NCBI GenBank assembly: GCA_937960465.1
Contig: CALGPO010000032.1
Location: forward strand, 1-35,451
Length of the DNA: 35,451 nt
Direction: 5' to 3'
Origin: an uncultured bacterium
GTDB taxonomy: Bacteria; Nitrospirota; Thermodesulfovibrionia; Thermodesulfovibrionales; Dissulfurispiraceae
Shown here: positions 1 to 7,792 of the stretch, one piece after another
Layout of the letters: each line of letters begins with the position of its first letter
Numbering within the stretch: the first letter of the stretch is position 1
The notes under the pieces: model-generated
The model's database searches: none
Told to the model about the DNA's origin: nothing
What the model saw: the letters and a program-made list of their open reading frames with translations, nothing else
Made by a program: the position numbers and the translations under genes

Positions 1-939
1 AAATATTTCCCTGTTCCAGAATATAAATACAAGGTTAAGAGCGGAGAAATTAACGAGGATATATACGGAGAAGAAAAAGCAAGGGAGTTTTTGCCTACAT
101 ACGAAAAACTTGTAAAGCAGTATAGAATTAAACTTTGTCAGGACAAAGCAGATAGTTTTCTTGATAAATGGTATTCACAGCATATAAGAGATGAAATTCA
201 ATTCGTATTTGACGAGATAAAGAAAATCAAAAATGCAGATACGAAAAAAATTGTCAGCATAATCCTGAGTAGGACTATTCGCTCATGCAGGGCAACAACA
301 CACTCGGATTTAGCAACACTCAAAGAGCCGATAACGACAACTTATTACTGTGCAAAGCATGGAAAGGTTTGCAAGCCACTTTTTTCAATCCTTAAGTGGT
401 GGAGGACATATTCTAAAGATACTATAAATCGTCTTAAGCAGTTTGATAAACTAAGAACGGATACATTTCAAATCTGTTTGACCGGGGACAGCAGGACCAT
501 TGATATTTTCAAGGAAATAGAAAAGAAAAATATTGCATTTGCAGAGTTAGTGCGGAAACAAAAAATCAAAGGCATCTTTTCATCACCACCTTATGTTGGG
601 TTAATTGACTATCATGAGCAGCACGCTTATGCATACGACCTTTTTGGTTTTAAACGGCAAGATGATTTAGAAATAGGTCCGCTTTTCAAAGGACAAGGAC
701 CGCAGGCAAGGCAAAGCTATATAGAGGGGATAGTCGCTGTTCTTAATAACTGTAAGCAGTATTTAGTTGATGATTATAATATTTTTCTTGTTGCCAATGA
801 CAAATATAATATGTATCCGACGATTGCAGAAAAAGCAGGAATGCAGATTGTAAATCGGTATAAGAGGCCGGTTTTAAACCGCATGGAAAAAGATAAAGGC
901 GCATATTCAGAAATTATTTTTCATTTAAAGGGGAAGTAA
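1..939 (+). CDS. DNA methyltransferase, C-terminal part (5' end outside window); type II R-M modification subunit
   Basis: Frame is open from base 1 through the listed ORF (KYFPVPEYKYKVKSGEINEDIYGEEKAREFLPTYEK...). Contains an SPPY amino-methyltransferase motif IV (GIFSSPPYVGLIDYHEQ). Followed 2 nt later by a restriction endonuclease gene. Confidence 0.8.
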   Translation, partial: KYFPVPEYKYKVKSGEINEDIYGEEKAREFLPTYEKLVKQYRIKLCQDKADSFLDKWYSQHIRDEIQFVFDEIKKIKNADTKKIVSIILSRTIRSCRATTHSDLATLKEPITTTYYCAKHGKVCKPLFSILKWWRTYSKDTINRLKQFDKLRTDTFQICLTGDSRTIDIFKEIEKKNIAFAELVRKQKIKGIFSSPPYVGLIDYHEQHAYAYDLFGFKRQDDLEIGPLFKGQGPQARQSYIEGIVAVLNNCKQYLVDDYNIFLVANDKYNMYPTIAEKAGMQIVNRYKRPVLNRMEKDKGAYSEIIFHLKGK

Positions 940-941
940 GC

Positions 942-2000
942 ATGGCACTATCTCAAGATAAAATTGAAAGAATATCGCTTGAGGTAATAAAAGTTTTATT
1001 CGCTTGCTTTGATAACTTTCCTGAAGATGCGGCAAATAACCGTAATGCTCCATTTCATAAAGCTTTCCTAAATGCTTTTGCAGATAAGTTCCAAGATAAA
1101 GTTTCTAATATTCCATTCTTCATCAGTTTGAGTAGTTGGCTTCAAGGATTGAATACTACACTTGGACAAGCTTTTTTTGAAAATGTAGCACACATATTAA
1201 GTAATGGTGAAAAGCGAGAATATACATCCAAAAAACTTGGAAATTTATCTGTCACAAAACAGCAGAAAGAAGCAGTTAACAGTATCATAACCGAATTGAG
1301 TACAGCTAACGCATTGCCAAATCTTAATAGCGAAAATCAAAAATTATTTATAAATGAATCCGGTGACCTTGTTAGCGCTATTGATTTTTCGGTAGATGTT
1401 TTTTTTGAAGATGCCGAACAGATTACTGCTATAGAATTAAAGTCAGTTAGACCAAACTCCGGCGAGATGAGAGGTGAAAAACAAAAAATACTTGAGGGCA
1501 AAGCAGCATTGTTTAAAAAATTTCAAGGTAAAAAAATAAAGTTTTTTATAGGATTTCCTTTTGACCCTACAAATGAAGAATCAGAAACCGGCTACGATAA
1601 AACCAGATTTCTTGGCTCAATTATTAATATGAACAAATTTTTTGCTGCAGATGAGGTATTATTAGCAAGTGAATTATGGGACTTCTTATCGGGTGAAGCA
1701 TCAACAATGGAGCAGTTGTTACAAATTATCAATGCCATAGCCACTACAGAGTTTCTATCTAAATACAACTTTTTAAATGAGCATAAGAACAAACTACAGA
1801 ATATTGAGTTATATAAACAAACATTAAGAGAATGGAATCTTTATTCAGAGTTAAAGTTGGTGAGTAATGAAACATCCATTAGAGAAAAAATTGGGTTCGA
1901 CAAAAAACTTAATAGAGTTTTCAATCAGTTAATATTTAAAAATGGTGAATACAATTTTGACAGATATAATGTTCTTAATAATCTTTTGTTGGGAAGTTAA
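942..2000 (+). CDS. Type II restriction endonuclease, TdeIII-like
   Basis: 352 aa. PD-(D/E)XK-like core VDVFFEDAEQITAIELKSVRPNSGEMRGEKQKILEGKAAL. Overall sequence resembles the TdeIII family from memory. Operonic with the methyltransferase. Confidence 0.75.
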   Translation: MALSQDKIERISLEVIKVLFACFDNFPEDAANNRNAPFHKAFLNAFADKFQDKVSNIPFFISLSSWLQGLNTTLGQAFFENVAHILSNGEKREYTSKKLGNLSVTKQQKEAVNSIITELSTANALPNLNSENQKLFINESGDLVSAIDFSVDVFFEDAEQITAIELKSVRPNSGEMRGEKQKILEGKAALFKKFQGKKIKFFIGFPFDPTNEESETGYDKTRFLGSIINMNKFFAADEVLLASELWDFLSGEASTMEQLLQIINAIATTEFLSKYNFLNEHKNKLQNIELYKQTLREWNLYSELKLVSNETSIREKIGFDKKLNRVFNQLIFKNGEYNFDRYNVLNNLLLGS

Positions 2001-2003
2001 CTC

Positions 2004-3026
2004 ATGCGTATAGAAGATAAAGAAATACATACCCTTTCTCCTGAAGTAAGCCAGGAAGAACTGACATATGAGATAAACCTCAGACCCCGCTCGCTCGATG
2101 AGTTTATAGGGCAGGAGCGGATAAAGGAAAACCTGAAAGTATTCATTGCCGCAACACGCCTCAGAAAGGAACCCCTCGACCACGTGCTTTTCTGCGGCCC
2201 TCCCGGGCTTGGAAAGACTACCCTTGCCACAATAATAGCCAATGAACTTATGGTGAACATAAAGACCACATCAGGGCCTGTTCTCGAAAGGCCGGGTGAC
2301 CTTGCTGCCATACTTACCAATCTCTCTGACAGGGATATCCTGTTTATAGATGAAATCCACAGATTGCCTCGAATTGTGGAAGAGGTGCTGTATCCGGCAA
2401 TGGAGGATTATAAGCTCGACATAATCATAGGACAGGGGCCAAATGCAAGGACGTTGAAATTAAATCTCCCGAGATTTACCCTTATAGGTGCAACAACGAG
2501 GACAGGACTTCTGACATCGCCATTGAGGGACAGGTTCGGAGTCATATGCAGGCTCGAGTTTTATAATCCTGAAGAGTTGAAGGAGATAGTAAACCGCTCT
2601 GCGCATCTGCTCGAGATAGAGATAAAGGGTGATGCTGCTATAGAGATTGCAAAGAGATCCCGCGGCACACCAAGGATTGCAAACAGACTTTTAAAGAGGG
2701 TGAGGGATTTTGCACAGGTAAAGGGTGATGGAATCATCGATATGAATATAACAAAGGATGCCCTTCATGCCTTAAATGTAGATGTCCTCGGCCTCGACGA
2801 GATTGACAGAAAGCTCATTCTCACAATAATAGAAAAATTCAGTGGAGGTCCTGCCGGAATAGATGCCATCGCTGCATCTTTAAGAGAAGACAGGGAGACG
2901 ATAGAGGATGTGTATGAGCCTTATCTCTTGCAGGAAGGCTTAATCGAAAGGACATCGAGGGGGAGGCTTGCCACCAGGCTGGCGTATGAGCATTTGGGGA
3001 AGAGTCTGCCGCAGGGATTATTTTAG
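2004..3026 (+). CDS. ruvB: Holliday junction branch migration DNA helicase RuvB
   Basis: 340 aa. Walker [10 protein letters not shown], Walker B DEIHR, RuvB signature [12 protein letters not shown] and C-terminal winged helix [14 protein letters not shown]. Confidence 0.97.
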   Translation: MRIEDKEIHTLSPEVSQEELTYEINLRPRSLDEFIGQERIKENLKVFIAATRLRKEPLDHVLFCGPPGLGKTTLATIIANELMVNIKTTSGPVLERPGDLAAILTNLSDRDILFIDEIHRLPRIVEEVLYPAMEDYKLDIIIGQGPNARTLKLNLPRFTLIGATTRTGLLTSPLRDRFGVICRLEFYNPEELKEIVNRSAHLLEIEIKGDAAIEIAKRSRGTPRIANRLLKRVRDFAQVKGDGIIDMNITKDALHALNVDVLGLDEIDRKLILTIIEKFSGGPAGIDAIAASLREDRETIEDVYEPYLLQEGLIERTSRGRLATRLAYEHLGKSLPQGLF

Positions 3027-3028
3027 AA

Positions 3029-3571
3029 GTGAAATTGCTGATGCATATATGTTGTGCCAATTGTGCCCTGTATCCTTTGACTGTTATCAAGCAGAGGGAT
3101 ATCGACGTGAAAGGCCTCTGGTTTAATCCGAATATCCATCCATTGACAGAATACAAAAGCAGACTGGATGCCTTAAAAAAACTTGAAACTCTGTGGAATC
3201 TAAATATTGAATATGTTGATTACTATGGATTAAAGGAATATCTAAGGAATGTGGTTGGCAATGAAGATAATCGATGCGAATATTGCTACTCTGTCAGATT
3301 AGAGGAAACTGCTAAAATGGCCAGAGATATTAATGCCGATGCCTTTACTACATCATTATTGGTGAGCCCTTACCAGAAATTTGATATGATTATAGATATA
3401 GGCAGGATGATGCAGGAACGGTATTCCGTGGAGTTTTTTATCGAGGACTTCAGGAATTGGTTTAATGAGGGCAGGAGGATGTCGAAGGAACTGGAACTCT
3501 ATAGGCAGAAGTATTGCGGGTGCATATATTCGGAAATGGAGCGATATGGACAGTATACAGCACATAGGTAG
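3029..3571 (+). CDS. queH: Epoxyqueuosine reductase QueH (DUF208)
   Basis: LMHICCANCALYP N-terminal Cys motif, NRCEYCYSVRLEETAK and YRQKYCGCIYSE; queA lies nearby. Confidence 0.9.
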   Translation: MKLLMHICCANCALYPLTVIKQRDIDVKGLWFNPNIHPLTEYKSRLDALKKLETLWNLNIEYVDYYGLKEYLRNVVGNEDNRCEYCYSVRLEETAKMARDINADAFTTSLLVSPYQKFDMIIDIGRMMQERYSVEFFIEDFRNWFNEGRRMSKELELYRQKYCGCIYSEMERYGQYTAHR

Positions 3572-3770
3572 GTTTTTAATAATTATAGGTATTGTTATTG
3601 CTGCCATAGGTGGTCTGTTGATGCTTTCTGGGAAGATTCCATGGCTCGGCAGACTTCCAGGAGATATAGTAATACAGAGGAAGAACTTCACATTCTATTT
3701 CCCGCTGGCAACAAGTATACTCGTAAGCCTTTTATTAACACTTATATTCTGGATTGTAGGGAGGAGATGA
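3546..3770 (+). CDS. DUF2905 family small membrane protein
   Basis: Internal ATG at 3546 gives MDSIQHIGRFLIIIGIVIAAIGGLLMLSGKIPWLGRLPGDIVIQRKNFTFYFPLATSILVSLLLTLIFWIVGRR (74 aa), a DUF2905-type sequence. Confidence 0.85.
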   Translation: MDSIQHIGRFLIIIGIVIAAIGGLLMLSGKIPWLGRLPGDIVIQRKNFTFYFPLATSILVSLLLTLIFWIVGRR

Positions 3771-4840
3771 TGAATATCGGAACAGCAGAGCAGCAGCGCA
3801 ACAGAGCAGAAGCTGCACTATGGAATAAATTATTCCTTAAAAAACTACTACGCTACTGCACTACTGCGCTTATTTCACTATTCACTATTCACTGTTTTCT
3901 ATTCACTGCTTACGCCGAGACCACCATAAGGGTATTGCTTGTTGACGGCAAGAATACAAAGCTTCCCAAAAAGGGTGAAAAGATTGAAAGGTTCGGCAAT
4001 GCAAAGGGAGAAGTGCTTTTGAGCGGACTGAAGTATTCAGGTTCTATAGAGGTCTGGAAAGGAGAAAATGGTCTTTACATTGTAAATGAGGTGCCGCTTG
4101 AGGATTATATAAAAGGCGTTGTCGCCGGAGAGGTGGGAAATAGCTGGGATATAGAGGCGCTAAAGGCGCAGGCTGTTGTTGCGAGGACATATGCCCTGTA
4201 TCAAAAGCTGCATAACGGTAAAATGCCGTATGACCTTACATCATCAGTCCTTCACCAGGTTTACAGAAGCGGCAATATACCGGAAAATATAGCTAAGGCG
4301 GTTAATGATACAAGAGGCGAGATATTGACATACGAAGGCAAGCCGATAATCGCATACTATCATTCCACAAGCGGCGGCATGACAGAAGACCCTGCCGAGG
4401 TGTTTGGAAAGAGTTATCCGTATTTGAAGCCAGTGGAGACGAGTTGCGAACTATCTCCTTATTTTATGTGGGAGAAACGCATACCCGTGTCCGAAATTGA
4501 GCGGGCATCAAATGTGACAGGCATAAAAGAGATTATGATAGATGATCTGACGGTTTCCAACCGTGCGAGGGATTTTAGGATTATTACAGAGAACGGTGAA
4601 CATAAAATTCCTGCCAGGGAATTAAGGAAGAGCCTCGGCTGGGACAGACTGCCGAGCACTATGATAACAAATATTGCAAAGGATGAGGATTTCTACATAT
4701 TCGAGGGCAGGGGCTATGGGCATGGTGTTGGGATGTGCCAGTGGAGTGCCCTCGCCATGGCAAAGAAGGGAATGAGTTACAGGGATATATTGTCTAAATT
4801 TTATCCTGGTACTGTCATAGAGTTATATGAGAACCGCTGA
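3767..4840 (+). CDS. SpoIID/LytB domain protein
   Basis: ATG at 3767 overlaps the DUF2905 stop. Signal peptide, then VPLEDYIKGVVAGEVGNSWDIEALKAQAVVARTYAL and GRGYGHGVGMCQWSALAMAKKG, which are SpoIID hallmarks. Confidence 0.92.
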   Translation: MMNIGTAEQQRNRAEAALWNKLFLKKLLRYCTTALISLFTIHCFLFTAYAETTIRVLLVDGKNTKLPKKGEKIERFGNAKGEVLLSGLKYSGSIEVWKGENGLYIVNEVPLEDYIKGVVAGEVGNSWDIEALKAQAVVARTYALYQKLHNGKMPYDLTSSVLHQVYRSGNIPENIAKAVNDTRGEILTYEGKPIIAYYHSTSGGMTEDPAEVFGKSYPYLKPVETSCELSPYFMWEKRIPVSEIERASNVTGIKEIMIDDLTVSNRARDFRIITENGEHKIPARELRKSLGWDRLPSTMITNIAKDEDFYIFEGRGYGHGVGMCQWSALAMAKKGMSYRDILSKFYPGTVIELYENR

Positions 4841-5912
4841 CTTTGATTTTCACCTGCCAAATGATTTAATTGCATTAAGACCTTCGGAAAAACGGGATAA
4901 TTCAAAGCTCCTCGTCCTGCACAGGGATGGGAGCATCGAGCACAGGAGGTTTTTTGATATTGTCGAATACCTGAAGGAAGGGGATATGCTTATACTTAAC
5001 AACACAAAGGTATTCCCTGCAAGGATTATTGCAACAAAACCTTCAGGCGGGAAGATCGATGTTCTGCTCATTAAGGATACAAATGAGGATAGTACATGGG
5101 AGATAATGTGCAGGGGCAGGTTTAATGGCGTGGTAACAATTGGTGATGGGGTCAGAGCAGAGGTGTGGACAGAAGAAGTCAAGAGTCAAGAATCAAGAGT
5201 CAGGAGTCAAGAGACAAAAAAGTTTTTAAGATTTTTAAACATCAAGCCGTTAGATGTGCAAGATGTTCTTTGGCAGTATGGCTGTATGCCTTTGCCTCCA
5301 TATATAAACCGCATACCCGACGATGCAGATAAACAGAGGTACCAGACCGTTTATGCAGAACATCAGGGGTCGATAGCTGCCCCAACTGCAGGCCTGCATT
5401 TTACCGAAGAACTCCTCAATAAAATAAAAGATAAAGGGGTATCTGTTGAGGCATTGACACTTCATGTGGGTACCGGTACATTTAGACCCATAAAGGCAGA
5501 GTACTTAGAAGATCACAAAATGGATTCAGAATATTTTGAGATAAAATCATCTCTGGCGAATAAAATGCAGGAGACAAAAGAGTCCGGCGGCAGGCTTATA
5601 GCAGTAGGGACAACAGCAACAAGGGCAATAGAAGCAATGTTTAGTGGTCAGTGGTCAGCAGTCAGCAGTGAAAAGAATATTGCGAATGGTTTGAACAGCT
5701 CTTTAAAAGGCTGCACTGACATCTTTATATATCCCGGATACAAATTCAATGCAGTGGACAGTCTTATAACCAATTTCCATCTCCCGCGTTCCACCCCACT
5801 GATGCTCGTATCTGCATTGAGCGATTTCAAGAAAATATTACATGCTTACAAGGAGGCAATTGCCATGGGTTATAGATTTTTTTCCTATGGTGATGCTATG
5901 CTCATTTTATGA
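4827..5912 (+). CDS. queA: S-adenosylmethionine:tRNA ribosyltransferase-isomerase QueA
   Basis: FDFHLPNDLIALRPSEKRDNSKLLVL ... AAPTAGLHFTEELL ... LHVGTGTFRPIK ... LITNFHLPRSTPLMLVSAL. Confidence 0.96.
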   Translation: MRTADFDFHLPNDLIALRPSEKRDNSKLLVLHRDGSIEHRRFFDIVEYLKEGDMLILNNTKVFPARIIATKPSGGKIDVLLIKDTNEDSTWEIMCRGRFNGVVTIGDGVRAEVWTEEVKSQESRVRSQETKKFLRFLNIKPLDVQDVLWQYGCMPLPPYINRIPDDADKQRYQTVYAEHQGSIAAPTAGLHFTEELLNKIKDKGVSVEALTLHVGTGTFRPIKAEYLEDHKMDSEYFEIKSSLANKMQETKESGGRLIAVGTTATRAIEAMFSGQWSAVSSEKNIANGLNSSLKGCTDIFIYPGYKFNAVDSLITNFHLPRSTPLMLVSALSDFKKILHAYKEAIAMGYRFFSYGDAMLIL

Positions 5913-6667
5913 GGCTTAGAGGACCGGAAAGATCATCTATTTTGCTGCTTGGCAGAAGCACCGTGATTATCGGCGCCATTGTCATAACTGTCCTGAGTTT
6001 TGGAATTGGATACTTCTGGGGATATAAGGGAAGTGATGTTTCCCAAACAGAGGACGATGTTAAAAAAGATACAGGACAGAAGGTAACTGTTCTTCCCGAG
6101 GACAAAAGGGTGCTGGAGACTACTTCGACCACTCCAAAGGAGGCTCCTATAGCACCTTCGATAAAGCCTCCCGAGTTTCCTCAGGAGACCACGCCTCAAA
6201 AATCAGCAGAGCCTGAAAAGGAGGTGCCCAGGGAGCAGAAAACTGCTGAGAGCAAAGCAGATAAAAGCCATGGGGTAGAGATTGCAGAGGACAGGGGCGA
6301 GCAGAAAGAGAAGGTGCAGCCTGCTGAGAGGGCTTTTTCAGATGCTGTCAGGAGTCAAGAGTCAAGAGTCAAAGGGCAAGCATCAGGCGCTCCGCACACC
6401 GCGCTCAACGCAAAACGCAAGGTACCATCAAAGTCCGTAAAACTTTATGCTATACAGTTTGGGGCATTTCCCAGTAAAGAAGGGGCGGAGCATCTCCGGC
6501 AAAGCCTGAGATCAAAGGGTATTAAGGCATACATTGTCAGCAGTACCGAAAGTGATCCCTACTTCAGGGTAAGAGTAGGTGCTTATAAAACCAAGAGAGA
6601 GGCTGATTTGGCAGCAGTATCACTGCAGAAGAGAACAGGAATGCAGAATTTTGTAACGACAAAATAG
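5909..6667 (+). CDS. SPOR domain protein, single TM
   Basis: TM segment near the N-terminus, low-complexity linker, C-terminal SPOR repeat YAIQFGAFPSKEGAEHLRQSLRSKGIKAYIV...PYFRVRVGAYKTKREADLAAVSLQKRTGMQNFV. Confidence 0.9.
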   Translation: MRLRGPERSSILLLGRSTVIIGAIVITVLSFGIGYFWGYKGSDVSQTEDDVKKDTGQKVTVLPEDKRVLETTSTTPKEAPIAPSIKPPEFPQETTPQKSAEPEKEVPREQKTAESKADKSHGVEIAEDRGEQKEKVQPAERAFSDAVRSQESRVKGQASGAPHTALNAKRKVPSKSVKLYAIQFGAFPSKEGAEHLRQSLRSKGIKAYIVSSTESDPYFRVRVGAYKTKREADLAAVSLQKRTGMQNFVTTK

Positions 6668-6674
6668 GTAATAT

Positions 6675-6755
6675 CTAAGTTGAGCGATTTTGTAAGACAG
6701 GCCTGCCTGTGCGTTGCACGCAGACAGGCCTGAATATAGAATCGCTCAATTTAGG
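6675..6755. repeat. F3 inverted-repeat element, copy 1 (81 bp, nested palindrome)
   Basis: ctaagttgagcgattttgtaagaCAGGCCTGcctgtgcgttgcacgcagaCAGGCCTGaatatagaatcgctcaatttagg. Outer arms TTGAGCGATT/AATCGCTCAA; inner GC-rich palindrome. Confidence 0.9.
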
Positions 6756-6808
6756 TAATAGGTAATAGGTAATAGTGATAGGTGGAACCATAACCTATAA
6801 CCTATATT

Positions 6809-7792
6809 TTGGAGGCTTTTACGAGAACTATAGAGATCGAACTGGACGAAGAAAGAGAATATCCTTTTCTTCACGGCGGAATAGACAAGACCCTTAAGGT
6901 TATAGAGAATTCCCTTGGGGTTGCTATCAGTGTCAGGGGCAATAAACTCCTCATCCAGGGAAATGACGGAAATGTTGAAAGGGCGGAGAAGGTAATCCAG
7001 GAAATACGGGAAGTAAATAAAAACGGATACATTCTAAAGTCCGAAGATATAAGCTATGCCATTAAATCCCTGTCAGAAGGCAAAGATATTTCTGTAAGGG
7101 ATCTTTTTAAGGGCAGTATCCCTGTTTCTTCAAAGAAGAGATTTATAATCCCTAAGACAGAAACACAGAGGCAATATATAGACTCGATAAATGAGTACGA
7201 TATAGTCTTCGGCATCGGACCTGCTGGCACCGGCAAGACGTACCTTGCAATGGCAATGGCCATCAATGGCTTTCTCACAAAACAGGTATCGAGGATCGTC
7301 CTTGTAAGACCTGCTGTTGAGGCAGGCGAGAAATTGGGTTTCCTGCCGGGCGACATAGCGGAAAAGGTCAGCCCTTATCTCAGGCCACTGTATGATGCCC
7401 TCTTTGACATGATGGAGATAGATAAGGCATCAAAACTGATAGAGCGTGGCATTATCGAGATAGCACCCCTTGCATTTATGAGGGGAAGGACATTAAACGA
7501 TTCCTTTGTGATCCTTGACGAGGCACAGAACACGACGTCAGAACAGATGAAGATGTACCTGACAAGGCTCGGCTTCGGTTCAAAGACGGTAATTACAGGC
7601 GATATAACGCAGATAGACCTTCCAGCGGGTAGGATGTCGGGGCTTGTCGAGGCATTAAAGATACTCAAAGACGTTGAAGATATAAAGATAGTATACTTTT
7701 CCGAAAGAGATGTTGTCAGACATAGGCTTGTTCAGGAGATTGTAAGGGCATACGAAAGGTATGAAAAACGGGAACCAGAAGAGCAGCAGTAA
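6809..7792 (+). CDS. phoH: PhoH family protein (PhoH-like ATPase); start codon uncertain
   Basis: PAGTGKTYLAMAMAINGF Walker A, DEAQNTT Walker B, VITGDITQIDLP. Upstream of 7TM-HD and ybeY, as is common. Confidence 0.93.
   Translation: MEAFTRTIEIELDEEREYPFLHGGIDKTLKVIENSLGVAISVRGNKLLIQGNDGNVERAEKVIQEIREVNKNGYILKSEDISYAIKSLSEGKDISVRDLFKGSIPVSSKKRFIIPKTETQRQYIDSINEYDIVFGIGPAGTGKTYLAMAMAINGFLTKQVSRIVLVRPAVEAGEKLGFLPGDIAEKVSPYLRPLYDALFDMMEIDKASKLIERGIIEIAPLAFMRGRTLNDSFVILDEAQNTTSEQMKMYLTRLGFGSKTVITGDITQIDLPAGRMSGLVEALKILKDVEDIKIVYFSERDVVRHRLVQEIVRAYERYEKREPEEQQ

Noticed and set aside
1592-2320. Antisense ORFs (1592-1792, 1929-2183, 1997-2320) within the nuclease and ruvB genes
   Set aside because: They lie opposite clearly conserved coding sequence and have low-complexity or implausible protein sequence; random open frames.
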